From: Bdellovibrionota bacterium
Lineage (GTDB): Bacteria > Bdellovibrionota > Bdellovibrionia > Bdellovibrionales > JAMPXM01
Direction: 5' to 3'
NCBI GenBank assembly: GCA_963170185.1
Contig: CAUJGS010000051.1
Span: 1-64,000, forward strand
DNA length: 64,000 nucleotides
Shown piece after piece: positions 32,151 through 40,102 of this stretch. The position numbers and the translations under genes are program-made. The notes beneath the pieces are model-generated. The model was not told the DNA's origin and searched no databases. It was given only the letters and a program-made list of their open reading frames with translations. Each line of letters opens with the position of its first letter. Within the stretch, counting starts at the first letter, position 1.

Positions 32151-34020
32151 AATTGGTGCTTACGTTCGAGTGTCCACGGAAGAGCAAGCTCAGGTCATGG
32201 ACGGATCACTAGATAGCCAGCAGCATCGCCTAAAGAACTTCGTGCAGTCGAAGATCATACAAGAGAAAAACTGGGGAAAGATCGTTGAAACTTATATTGA
32301 TGACGGGTTTTCCGCAAAAGACACCCGCCGTCCCGCGTATCAACGGATGCTTCGTGATATTCGCTCTGGAAAAATCGACTTGATCTTGGTGACTGATTTA
32401 TCGCGCCTTTCGCGCAATATCTCTGACTTCTGTGGCCTGCTTGAGGATTTAGAATCGCACAGAGCCAAGTTTCTCTCCGTCAAAGAGCAGTTTGATACGA
32501 GCACGCCCGTTGGCGAAATGATGATCTACAACATGATTAACTTAGCTCAGTTTGAGCGTAAGCAAACGTCAGAGCGTGTTTCCATGAATTTCAATTCTCG
32601 CGCCCTGCGTGGGCTGTTGAATGGTGGAACCGCTATTCTTGGGTATGATAAAGACCCAGAAAATTCAGGCAAACTCGTAGTGAATAAAGCTGAGGCACCT
32701 GGTGTGAGGAAAGTCTTTTCGTTGTATCTGGAAACCGGAAGTTTCCAGGCGACAGCCGTAAAGCTAAATGCCACGAGTATTCGACCGAAGGTCGGCAAAA
32801 GCCGAAAAGCTCGACACGCCATCGAGGGCCGCTGGACAGTCGATTCTGTAAGAAGCCTCCTCACGAATCTTGCTTACATTGGAAAGCGCGAGGTTAATAA
32901 GAAGAACAAAGATGAGCCTCAGGAGACTTTGAAACCTTGGCATCGCTACCAAGTCGTAAAGGCTTCGTGGCCTGGGATCGTCGAAGAAAAGGATTTTTTA
33001 GCGGCGCAGAGATTGATTGAGGAAAACTGGAGAAGAGAAAGAAGTCGCATTGCCAAGGGCGAGCGTCGCTTCTTCCCATTGTCCGGTGTTCTACGTTGCG
33101 GCGACTGCGACAGGGCTTTGATCGGCCAAACTTCGCACGGAAGAAATGAAGCGCATCGGTATTACGGTCATAAACTTGTGGTCGGAGAAACCATCAACTG
33201 CAAAACCAAACGCCTCCGCGCTGATGAAGTAGAGGCAGCCACCATCGCGCATCTGACAGAGATTCTTTTCCGTAGTGGTCATTTTGATCTTGTGGAAGAA
33301 AATTTGAAAAAATCCATTAGTGCAGAGGGAAACGATCTCGTGTCCGAGCGTGACCGCGTTCAGCGTGAGATCGTGGGAGTCGAAGGTGAAATCGAAGGGG
33401 CCATGAAGCTCATGGAGCAGGTTTCCCAAAACCAAGACGTTATTAATCTCGTTCAAGAGCGCCTTGAGAAATTAGCCGCAAAAAAGAAGCTCTTGGTCTC
33501 CGACCGTGAGAGTTTGATATTGAAAATTGACGAAATCAACGACGCGAAGGCTAGTCGTTCTGTCATTGAGGCCAATGCCCATGAGTTTAAAAAAGGCTGG
33601 TCAAAAGCCAGCCAAGCCATGAAACGCCGTCTTATTCGTCGCCTTGTAGATAGCCTCGTATACACCCGTGAAGGGCTTTACGCCTACTATGTGACTACCA
33701 AGGAACAGGTCGCTGTCCAGCCAATCCCATCCAAAAAAGTGGCCTCGGAGGAAAACTCCGAGGCCATGCCTAACAATGTCCATTCCATAAAAAAGAACCC
33801 CAAGTGTCCGCCCCGCACCTTTGCGGACGGCGGTGTACTTAGGGTTGGTATTGGTGGACCTGATCGGGATCGAACCGACGACCTCTACCGTGCCACGGTA
33901 GCGCTCTCCCAGCTGAGCTACAGGCCCCTTGCGAATGGAACCCCGATCTTAGCGACTTCACCGGGATTTGAGCAATCAAAATACCTGCTTGCGCCGTCGC
34001 GCCCTCTCGAGTCACGATAG
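32140..34020 (+). CDS. Large serine recombinase (integrase) of the element
   Basis: The product has an N-terminal resolvase domain with the catalytic serine in YVRVSTEEQ (Ser12) and SRLSRNISDF. A Recombinase domain follows (GYDKDPENSGKLVVNKAEAP), then a zinc ribbon (LRCGDCDRALIGQ with INCKTK), a coiled coil at about 400-470 and a basic tail. It catalyses site-specific integration and excision. In the integrated state the frame runs through attR and antisense to tRNA-Ala to a stop at 34020 (626 residues). In the circular form it would instead end at a TGA at 6424-6426 after 580 residues. The extra integrated tail is therefore probably not functional. AAGAGAAG precedes the ATG. Confidence 0.9.
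   Translation: MPYKIGAYVRVSTEEQAQVMDGSLDSQQHRLKNFVQSKIIQEKNWGKIVETYIDDGFSAKDTRRPAYQRMLRDIRSGKIDLILVTDLSRLSRNISDFCGLLEDLESHRAKFLSVKEQFDTSTPVGEMMIYNMINLAQFERKQTSERVSMNFNSRALRGLLNGGTAILGYDKDPENSGKLVVNKAEAPGVRKVFSLYLETGSFQATAVKLNATSIRPKVGKSRKARHAIEGRWTVDSVRSLLTNLAYIGKREVNKKNKDEPQETLKPWHRYQVVKASWPGIVEEKDFLAAQRLIEENWRRERSRIAKGERRFFPLSGVLRCGDCDRALIGQTSHGRNEAHRYYGHKLVVGETINCKTKRLRADEVEAATIAHLTEILFRSGHFDLVEENLKKSISAEGNDLVSERDRVQREIVGVEGEIEGAMKLMEQVSQNQDVINLVQERLEKLAAKKKLLVSDRESLILKIDEINDAKASRSVIEANAHEFKKGWSKASQAMKRRLIRRLVDSLVYTREGLYAYYVTTKEQVAVQPIPSKKVASEENSEAMPNNVHSIKKNPKCPPRTFADGGVLRVGIGGPDRDRTDDLYRATVALSQLSYRPLANGTPILATSPGFEQSKYLLAPSRPLESR
33741..33765 (-). terminator. Hairpin with T-run, minus-strand terminator-like
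   Basis: GGCCTCGGAG and its exact complement enclose a GAAAA loop. On the minus strand the stem is followed by ACTTTTTTGG. It could end transcripts coming leftwards from tRNA-Ala across attR. It lies inside the recombinase coding tail. Confidence 0.5.
33806..33828 (-). terminator. Second hairpin downstream of tRNA-Ala, minus strand
   Basis: GTCCGC (33806-33811) pairs with GCGGAC (33823-33828). Reading leftwards, TTCTTTTTT follows after about 12 bases. With the hairpin at 33741 it could terminate tRNA-Ala transcription using DNA brought by the element. Confidence 0.4.
33832..33851. other. attR of the element
   Basis: The element arm ggtgtacttag (33832-33842), an exact reverse complement of the attL arm, is followed by GG (33843-33844) and chromosomal ttggtat. 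The tRNA-Ala 3' end begins directly after, so insertion leaves the tRNA untouched. Confidence 0.78.
33852..33927 (-). tRNA. tRNA-Ala(GGC)
   Basis: The minus strand folds as a full 76-nt tRNA with encoded CCA. The acceptor stem GGGCCTG pairs with CAGGTCC, including G3-U70, the alanine identity pair. The anticodon loop GTGGCAC gives anticodon GGC. It sits directly outside attR and marks the integration target. Confidence 0.95.
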
Positions 34021-34033
34021 TTGCGGAGGTCAT

Positions 34034-34594
34034 ATGGACAAAGCTCGCCACGTTTCTTTCACCTTGATCCCGTCGTTGGTTGCCAATCTGGCAAGCGCGG
34101 CAAAGGCCCTCGTTCTCACGTCTGCCATAATTCTCAGCACAGGCATGTTCGCGCCTGAGGCGCAGGCCAAAGATCTTTCCAATCGCCTTGGAATCGGATT
34201 TAAGAATCAATCCAGCGTCGAGCTTCCGGGCGTGGCGGTTCAATATTGGCCAGGTGCCGAGCTGGGACTATCTGCCGCCCTTGGACTCGACACACAAACC
34301 AACAACTCGAAGTTCAGCGCAATGCTGAAGCTCTACCGAGTGATTTTCCCCGAGGATAATTTGAACTTTTACCTAGGGGCTGGTGCTGGAATTCTGAGCA
34401 TCGAAGCAGGTGGTGCGAATGAATCTGGATTTGAATTGCTCGGCTTTGCCGGTGTTGAACTGTTTTTGGCAGGGCTAGAAAACGTTGGCTTCAGTTTCGA
34501 AATGGGGACCGCCATCACGTCGATCTCCTCAGGAACACGGTTCCGTACGATGGGTGATTCTCCGGTTCGCGCCGGCATAACCTTTTATTTCTGA
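34034..34594 (+). CDS. Outer-membrane beta-barrel-like protein
   Basis: The 186-residue product starts at ATG 34034 behind GCGGAGGT, with a long N-terminus before a signal-like helix (KALVLTSAIILSTGMFAPEA) and AQAKD as likely cleavage site. The rest alternates short strands (LGIGFKNQSSVELPGVAVQY, FYLGAGAGILSIEA) and ends in RAGITFYF, a terminal aromatic typical of barrels inserted by BAM. It is the first chromosomal gene right of the element. Function unknown. The longer frame from 33968 overlaps the tRNA area and lacks a ribosome site. Confidence 0.65.
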   Translation: MDKARHVSFTLIPSLVANLASAAKALVLTSAIILSTGMFAPEAQAKDLSNRLGIGFKNQSSVELPGVAVQYWPGAELGLSAALGLDTQTNNSKFSAMLKLYRVIFPEDNLNFYLGAGAGILSIEAGGANESGFELLGFAGVELFLAGLENVGFSFEMGTAITSISSGTRFRTMGDSPVRAGITFYF

Positions 34595-34803
34595 GTCGCG
34601 CATTTCGCATTTTTTCCAACAAATGTTTTAATGCCTCCCATAACATTCGATTCTTCGACTAACGTTTGAAGGCCGAGCCCCATTCTGTTTCCACTTGAGC
34701 CCACTTCCAGGGTTTCCGCTACCAGAGCGCCTTTTGGGTAAGAAGGTCTCTCTGGCAATGCGCTTTCTGAAATGACTTCCAAAAAATCGTGAGAAGTTGA
34801 CAC
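34585..34803 (-). CDS. Possible small protein in a 370-bp gap, 72 residues
   Basis: The 371 bp between the outer-membrane protein (to 34594) and the TolQ-like gene (34966) hold one open frame of note, on the minus strand. It begins at a GTG with MSTSHDFLEVISESALPERP and continues with GSSGNRMGLGLQTLVEES. The composition is protein-like, but the ribosome site (GACGGA) is weak and there is no recognised domain. It may be a small conserved gene convergent with the porin, or chance. The rest of the gap should hold the promoter of the motor cluster; I could not pick one. Confidence 0.35.
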   Translation of the reverse strand: MSTSHDFLEVISESALPERPSYPKGALVAETLEVGSSGNRMGLGLQTLVEESNVMGGIKTFVGKNAKCATQK

Positions 34804-34965
34804 TGTCCGTCACCATTTTGATACTCCCTTACGTTCAAATGGACCCATTTTGAAACTACTTGTAGATTCTGGGCCCGCGAGAACGCCCTCTTGGGCAAAT
34901 CGTTTGATTATAAACAGGAATTCTCGTGGGGACGAGAGAACCGGAAAAGGAAAAGGGGAGCAGCA

Positions 34966-35667
34966 ATGCAAATGTTGGCAGAACTCGCAAAGGCATTTAC
35001 AGACGGTGGATTTTGGATGTGGCCAATCCTTGGCTTCCAGATCGTATCATTGGCGATCATCATCGAGCGCTCTGTCGCTCTGTTTGGAAAGCGTCAAGCT
35101 GACCAAATGAGCTTCGTCGCAGGCTTTGAAGACAACATCCGCCGCGGCGAGATGGAAACCGTCTTTCAAAAAGCGGAAGCGGCAAAAGCAGCTGTTCCGG
35201 TAGCACGAGCTGTAGCGGCTGGCGCTGCGGTCGCGAAAAACTTTGGTGGCAAGGAAGAGATCCAAGGGAAGATGGACGAAGTTCTTCTCAATGAGAACGC
35301 TCTTCTCGACCGTCGTGTCGGGTTCCTTGCGATGCTTGGAAACGTCGCGACTCTGACAGGTCTTCTCGGAACCATCACAGGTATGATTCAGGCCTTCGCG
35401 GCCGTCAGTATGGCGAATCCGGCGGACAAGGCGACGATCCTTTCGCAAGGTATCTCGGTTGCCATGAACACCACGGCTTACGGACTAATCGTGGCGATTC
35501 CGGCTCTTGTTGCATTCGCAATCTTGCAGAACCGCGCCAATGCGTTGGCGGAAGATCTGAACCAGGCGGCGCTCAAGGCGTTCAACTGGCTCAGCTACTC
35601 GTACGACGTCGTCACGGACCGCAAAGCTGCCACTAAGCCAGCTCGCGCTCCTGAGGCGAACGCCTAA
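34966..35667 (+). CDS. TolQ/ExbB/MotA-type motor protein (AglR/GltQ-like)
   Basis: The 233-residue product starts at ATG 34966 after AAGGGGAG. It has three membrane helices: WMWPILGFQIVSLAIIIERS, GFLAMLGNVATLTGLLGTIT and NTTAYGLIVAIPALVAFAI. The loop with GLLGTITGMIQAFAAV is the TolQ/ExbB signature. Such proteins form the pentameric stator of a proton-driven inner-membrane motor. It heads a cluster with two TolR-like genes, TPR proteins and an AgmX-domain protein, as in Myxococcus Agl/Glt gliding machinery, which suggests gliding or envelope work rather than iron uptake. No TonB-dependent receptor is near. Confidence 0.88.
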   Translation: MQMLAELAKAFTDGGFWMWPILGFQIVSLAIIIERSVALFGKRQADQMSFVAGFEDNIRRGEMETVFQKAEAAKAAVPVARAVAAGAAVAKNFGGKEEIQGKMDEVLLNENALLDRRVGFLAMLGNVATLTGLLGTITGMIQAFAAVSMANPADKATILSQGISVAMNTTAYGLIVAIPALVAFAILQNRANALAEDLNQAALKAFNWLSYSYDVVTDRKAATKPARAPEANA

Positions 35668-35721
35668 GCGCAGACATTCGTTGTGTCCAGGTAAGTGCTC
35701 GTAAGAGATTTGGAGAATTGA

Positions 35722-36177
35722 ATGGCAAAGGGCAAAAAGAAGGGGTTGGACTTTACGATCGAATTGATCCCGGTGATCTCACTCATGTCAGTTTGTATCT
35801 GCTTCCTCCTTTTGACCGCAGTTTGGATTCGGATCGGTTCGGTCAATGTTAAGCAGGCTGTCGGTGGACAGGCTGCAAGTGAGACGCAAAAGAAGCCAAC
35901 AGTTTGGGTGGCTCTTGATGGAAAAGGGTCAGCTTCGTTTGAAGTTCGTGATTCGCGCGTCCCCGCACGACTTCAGCGTCTCAAGGTTCAGGGTGTCGAC
36001 GGCAAGCCTGATCTGGAAAAGATCAAGACTTTGATTGGCGATCTTAGAACTGCCGAACCAGCTCTCATTACGGCACTTATTCAACCGGATGGGCAAGCCG
36101 TTTACGAGCACATTATTGATGTCATGGATTCGTTCAAAAAGAACGGAGTCATCGACCTTGGTGTAACGCCTCTTTGA
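35722..36177 (+). CDS. TolR/ExbD-like protein lacking the usual membrane aspartate
   Basis: The 151-residue product has one N-terminal membrane helix (ELIPVISLMSVCICFLLLTA) and a periplasmic domain of TolR size with a final LITALIQPDGQAVYEHIID. TolR and ExbD carry an aspartate in the first half of this helix that binds protons; here the equivalent stretch reads PVISLMSVC with no acidic residue. The second TolR-like gene 16 bp downstream does have it. The two may form a heterodimer with only one proton-active partner. It lies 54 bp after the TolQ-like gene. Confidence 0.8.
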   Translation: MAKGKKKGLDFTIELIPVISLMSVCICFLLLTAVWIRIGSVNVKQAVGGQAASETQKKPTVWVALDGKGSASFEVRDSRVPARLQRLKVQGVDGKPDLEKIKTLIGDLRTAEPALITALIQPDGQAVYEHIIDVMDSFKKNGVIDLGVTPL

Positions 36178-36193
36178 TCTAGGTAGGTTTGAG

Positions 36194-36688
36194 ATGTTGA
36201 ATTCAAGTATTGTAAAGGGACAGGCGATGTCCAGCGTGATCGGAGAATCTTCGATCCTGGCGCCGACTGGTACAGATAGAAAGCGGGGGATCACTTCGGA
36301 TCTCTTGCTCACGGCCCTTATCGACGCGTTTTCGATTCTGATCGTTTTCTTGCTCTTAAGCTTTTCTTCGACTGGAGATCTGCTTTCGCTTTCAAAGGAC
36401 ACGGAGCTTCCCAGCGCTGCTGGGGAAGACTTGGAAAGACATCCGGTCGTGAAGTTCGAATCCGGAAAGTACTTCATCGAGAACAAAGAAGTGACCACGA
36501 ACGATCTGGTTCAGGCTCTTCTCGACCTGAGAAAATCGCATCAAGAGATGCGAGCAGGTGAGGAGTTCCCGGGAATTCTGACCGTTCAGGCGGATCGTCG
36601 GGTGAAGTTTGAACAGCTTAGCGCGATCGTGCAGGCCTCGGCTCAGGCAGGGTTTGGAGACATTAAGTTTGCTGTTCTGATGAAGTAG
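36194..36688 (+). CDS. TolR/ExbD-like protein with membrane aspartate
   Basis: The 164-residue product has the TolR/ExbD helix with an acidic residue: LLLTALIDAFSILIVFLLLS. The aspartate is in the expected proton-binding place. A periplasmic domain follows with FESGKYFIENKEVTTNDLVQ and ILTVQADRRVKFEQLSAIVQ, which match the ExbD C-terminal beta pattern. Together with the TolQ-like and first TolR-like proteins it should form a proton-driven motor. A short extra N-terminus before the helix is polar. The gene is followed 22 bp later by a TPR protein. Confidence 0.85.
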   Translation: MLNSSIVKGQAMSSVIGESSILAPTGTDRKRGITSDLLLTALIDAFSILIVFLLLSFSSTGDLLSLSKDTELPSAAGEDLERHPVVKFESGKYFIENKEVTTNDLVQALLDLRKSHQEMRAGEEFPGILTVQADRRVKFEQLSAIVQASAQAGFGDIKFAVLMK

Positions 36689-36710
36689 GACTGCATAAGG
36701 GGGGCGGCAG

Positions 36711-39700
36711 ATGTCGCGAAATTTGGATAAGCATTCTCTCAAAAATCGTCCTTACAAATTCGCTCCTGGCGTGTGCGCGGGAATCGTTCTTGTTTCGATA
36801 GCATTCTTTTCTCTGATCGGAGAAAACAACGCTCAAGCTCAGTTGGCGGACAAAGCGACCCGCGACTTACTGATTCAAAAGCTGACGCAAGTCTACGCGA
36901 CTCTCGCGCCGGCCGATTCGGCTCGAACAGCTCTTACTCTTCGTCTAGCGGATTTGCATGCTGAGCGAGCCCGCCAAGATGCGATGGTCGAACTGCAAAG
37001 CGGTTGCACGGTTTGCAATGCCGGTAAGGATGACCGTCAAAAGGCGCTTCGTTATTACCAGGAAGTTCTTCCTAAGCTGAATGATCAACAAATGGCGAAG
37101 GTGCTTCCGCAGGTTGGTCACCTCTATCAGATGACGGGACAAGAAAAGCTTGCGGTTGAGACCTATGAGAAGGTTATCCGCGACGGGAAGCAACCGGAGG
37201 CGGTTGCTGAGGCTCATCTATCGTTGGCGGAGATGGCGTTTAAAAAACGTGACTATGCCTCCGCGAAAGCCAATTACCTCAAGGTTCTTTCGATTCCTCA
37301 GGCAAGCTCCAAGGGGTTGGCCGCTTATCGTGTGGCTTGGTCGGACTTCAACCAGGGAAATCTTGGACCGGCAATCGACGGACTAAAAAAGGTTCTGACG
37401 ACTCCCGAGCTCTCGTCGCGTTCTACGACGGGCGGAGTTGTTCAGGTCGATAAGCAATTTCAAGAGGAGGTTTCTCGCGACTTGGCGACCTTCCTCGCAC
37501 GCCGTCCTGTTTCAACGGACGACGCAAAACTTCTTTATGACCTGAGCCCTGACACGGTGAAGCTACCGAATCTTGTCTACCTCGCTGGCGAGGTAGAGCG
37601 TCTTGGCCAGGTGAAAGCCGCGGTCGACCTCTGGCGCTTCTCGCAAGAGCGTCAGACTACGCCACGCTCAAAAGTCGAAGGACATCTTCGCATTGCTCAA
37701 TTGGAAATGGAGCTCAAAAACCCAAAAGCTGCTGGGCAAGAATTCGACTTGGCGATGAATCTTTGGGGTGGGGCAGTTGGACAGGCCGAGGACGATCAAG
37801 CCAAAGAAATGAAGGCTCGTCTTCGTAAGCTCGTCTTGGACTGGAACCGTCAGGAGAAAAAGTCTCCGTCTGACGAGCTCGTAGCGGCCTACCGTGTATA
37901 TCTGAAAACCTTCCCACAGGAAGCAGATATGGCTCTTTGGTCGGCGCAGGTCAGTCGCGAACGCAAAGAGTATGCGGACGCCGTCGCTCTTTATAATCAG
38001 GCGGCAGGGCTGTTTTCTCAACAAAGCAAAGTGGCATCAAAGGCCGAAGACAAAAAGGTTGCAGCCGAAGGTGTCGAGAACTCGCTCCTCGGTGCGATCG
38101 AAACGGCCGAGATCTCGAAAGATTCAAATCTTTTGACGTCGGCTTACGACACGTACCTCACTCTTTCGTTGGATAAAAAACGAGAGATCGAAGTTCTCTA
38201 TCAAAAAGCCAATATCTCTTATCAAAAACAAGACTACCCAGTCGCTGCAGAAAAGATGCGTGAGATTGCGTTCCTAACGAACGCAAAGTCTCCAGACGCT
38301 CTTAAGATTCGTATGCAGGCGGCAGACTTGGCGCTGGATTCCCTCGTGATCATGAAGGATGACGAGAAGATCGAAAAATGGGCGAAAGATTTTGCGGGTC
38401 TCTTTCCCAAAGAGGCGACGGAGTATGCAAAGGTCGCTCGTAAATCGGTTCTCACGCAGTCGGCGGCATTGGCTTCCTCTACGGAGCAAGCGGTGTCTCC
38501 AGACTATGAGCGTGCGTGGCAGGTCTTGGCTCGCTTCGATCTGGCGACTTCGACTCCAGAAGACAAAGTCGCTTACTTTAAAAACCGTCTCGTACTTGCG
38601 GAAAAGACCAAGCGCTTTTCGGAAGCTCGCGATTCGGCGGATCAGTTGCTGAAACTTCAAGGCGTGTCGGCTGAAGATCGCCAGTTTGCGCTTTCTCGCA
38701 AAGCATGGCTTGCCGAGCTGATCTTGGATTTCGACTCTGCACTTTCAGCGACCGAGCAGATTCAGGCCACAAAAGAAGTCCCTGAGGATCAGCGTCTTCT
38801 TAAGCTGGCGATGTATGCGGACCTCGCAAACCGCGATACCAAGCCTTACCTTGCTAAGTATTTGGGAGTTTCTCGTGACGAGGACCGAGCGATTACGATC
38901 GCCAGTCAGCTTGTTCGTGAAGCGAAAGAGCCATTGAAGGAGCTTGAAAGGCAAAAGGCGACGCTGCTTAAAAAGCCAGAAGTCTATGCTCGACTGGCTT
39001 TGGAGATCGCTGCCAAGCTAGGCAAGGCAGATATCGCTAAGTCGGCTTTGGCGCAAAAGGGCGTGGTTGGAACCGATGCAGGCCGTTTGTTGGCTCGCAT
39101 GGTAATTTTGGATGAAACTCAAGGCATCAAAGCGAAGTTCGCAGCACATGTCGTAGATGGTTCAAATCAGAAGAAGCTGGCTCAAACTCTGAAGACCCGT
39201 ATCGCAATGATCGAAGGTCTCGAGAAGGTCGCGTCTCGCGCGGTAGAAAGCGGTGATTGGACGGCTCAGCTCGCGACGTTGGATTTACTTGGTAAAGAGT
39301 CTGAGCGATTCTATTCGGAGATCCTGTCGCTTCCAGTTCCAACTGGCCTAAGTGCCGAGGATGAGCAGCAATACCTTGCGCTTCTTTCTCAGCAAGCAGC
39401 GCCTTATCAGATCAAATCGCAAGATGTGAAGAAGAAGGTCGAAGAGTTCTGGGCGAACAAGTCGGCGGTTGCGGCTCTAGAGACCTCTTTGGTTTCGTCG
39501 ACGGGAGCGCTTCGCGCACTTGTTGTGAAAGAGGTAGGTCTTTTGTCGGCAATTGCGCCGGAAGCGATCAAACCACAACTGGAAGCGCTAGCTGCGCGAC
39601 CTGAGGCGAACGTCGATGTGAAACCTAACTTGGCGGAAATCGAAAAGGCTCGCCAGGCGGTTCGCGAGAGCCCGCTAAGTGTCGAGAAACTGAACGCCCT

Positions 39701-39809
39701 TCTTCAGCTTGAGCGTCAGGCAGGTCGGGTCTCGATGGTTTCTTATCTTGAAGGACGTATTCAAACGGCAGGTTCGAATGATGCCGGCATGAAGGAAGGT
39801 GCAAAATGA
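36711..39809 (+). CDS. Large TPR-repeat envelope protein of the motor cluster
   Basis: The 1032-residue product has a signal or anchor helix (GVCAGIVLVSIAFFSLIGE) and then a nearly continuous array of helical tetratricopeptide-like repeats. Examples are VGHLYQMTGQEKLAVETYEK, AHLSLAEMAFKKRDYASAK and YQKANISYQKQDYPVAAEKM. A periplasmic scaffold is expected. Large TPR proteins such as AgmK or GltD/AgmU occur in Myxococcus gliding clusters, so an equivalent part here is plausible, though I cannot choose one. A GGGGGCGG ribosome site precedes ATG 36711. The stop overlaps the next start by 4 bp. Confidence 0.8.
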   Translation: MSRNLDKHSLKNRPYKFAPGVCAGIVLVSIAFFSLIGENNAQAQLADKATRDLLIQKLTQVYATLAPADSARTALTLRLADLHAERARQDAMVELQSGCTVCNAGKDDRQKALRYYQEVLPKLNDQQMAKVLPQVGHLYQMTGQEKLAVETYEKVIRDGKQPEAVAEAHLSLAEMAFKKRDYASAKANYLKVLSIPQASSKGLAAYRVAWSDFNQGNLGPAIDGLKKVLTTPELSSRSTTGGVVQVDKQFQEEVSRDLATFLARRPVSTDDAKLLYDLSPDTVKLPNLVYLAGEVERLGQVKAAVDLWRFSQERQTTPRSKVEGHLRIAQLEMELKNPKAAGQEFDLAMNLWGGAVGQAEDDQAKEMKARLRKLVLDWNRQEKKSPSDELVAAYRVYLKTFPQEADMALWSAQVSRERKEYADAVALYNQAAGLFSQQSKVASKAEDKKVAAEGVENSLLGAIETAEISKDSNLLTSAYDTYLTLSLDKKREIEVLYQKANISYQKQDYPVAAEKMREIAFLTNAKSPDALKIRMQAADLALDSLVIMKDDEKIEKWAKDFAGLFPKEATEYAKVARKSVLTQSAALASSTEQAVSPDYERAWQVLARFDLATSTPEDKVAYFKNRLVLAEKTKRFSEARDSADQLLKLQGVSAEDRQFALSRKAWLAELILDFDSALSATEQIQATKEVPEDQRLLKLAMYADLANRDTKPYLAKYLGVSRDEDRAITIASQLVREAKEPLKELERQKATLLKKPEVYARLALEIAAKLGKADIAKSALAQKGVVGTDAGRLLARMVILDETQGIKAKFAAHVVDGSNQKKLAQTLKTRIAMIEGLEKVASRAVESGDWTAQLATLDLLGKESERFYSEILSLPVPTGLSAEDEQQYLALLSQQAAPYQIKSQDVKKKVEEFWANKSAVAALETSLVSSTGALRALVVKEVGLLSAIAPEAIKPQLEALAARPEANVDVKPNLAEIEKARQAVRESPLSVEKLNALLQLERQAGRVSMVSYLEGRIQTAGSNDAGMKEGAK

Positions 39810-40075
39810 GATCTGTAACACGTAATGTCCTTACGGTCTTGGCGTTGCTACTAGCGGTTGGGACCGCGGTTGAGGTAGCACGCGCACAGGAACAGGCTCC
39901 CGCTAAGAAAAAGAAGTCGACGGAACTCAGTTTCGACGACGTCTTGGTTCAAGGTAAGTACCACTTTTCGGACGAGGCCGTCACAACGGTTGAAGACGAT
40001 AAGATTTTGGACGCTCTTTTGGGAGTTCGCACGGACTTCAAAGACCGTATTAAGAAATCAACAGCACGCCAGTAA
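39806..40075 (+). CDS. Small exported protein of the motor cluster
   Basis: The 89-residue product has a signal peptide (VLTVLALLLAVGTAVEVARA) followed by a lysine-rich stretch (PAKKKKSTELSFDDVLVQGK) and a short acidic end. It overlaps the TPR gene by 4 bp and lies 27 bp before the AgmX-domain gene, so it is certainly part of the operon. FDDVLVQGKYHFSDE resembles a short motif near TonB-like or AglT-type partners, but no family is proven. It may bridge the motor and the periplasmic scaffold. Confidence 0.65.
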   Translation: MRSVTRNVLTVLALLLAVGTAVEVARAQEQAPAKKKKSTELSFDDVLVQGKYHFSDEAVTTVEDDKILDALLGVRTDFKDRIKKSTARQ

Positions 40076-40102
40076 GTTCGGAACCTTTAAGAGGATTTAA
40101 TT

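Larger units (their letters stand above)
6387..33844. mobile_element. Integrative and conjugative element, about 27.5 kb, at tRNA-Ala(GGC)
   Basis: The boundaries come from the DNA itself. The 11-mer ctaagtacacc at 6389-6399 is present as an exact reverse complement at 33832-33842, and both copies abut GG on the outer side (6387-6388 and 33843-33844). Large serine recombinases cut at a non-palindromic dinucleotide flanked by inverted half-sites, so the circular form would have perfect 11-bp arms around GG. A serine recombinase gene lies at the right end. The element contains a near-complete type IV secretion set, a relaxation-like protein, a candidate oriT and cargo genes. The tRNA-Ala itself remains intact 7 bp outside. 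Confidence 0.85.

Noticed and set aside
33845-34020. Protein text continuing from the recombinase through tRNA-Ala
   Set aside because: The segment GGPDRDRTDDLYRATVALSQ is the antisense reading of a tRNA; it is kept only as the integrated-state tail of the recombinase frame and not as a domain.
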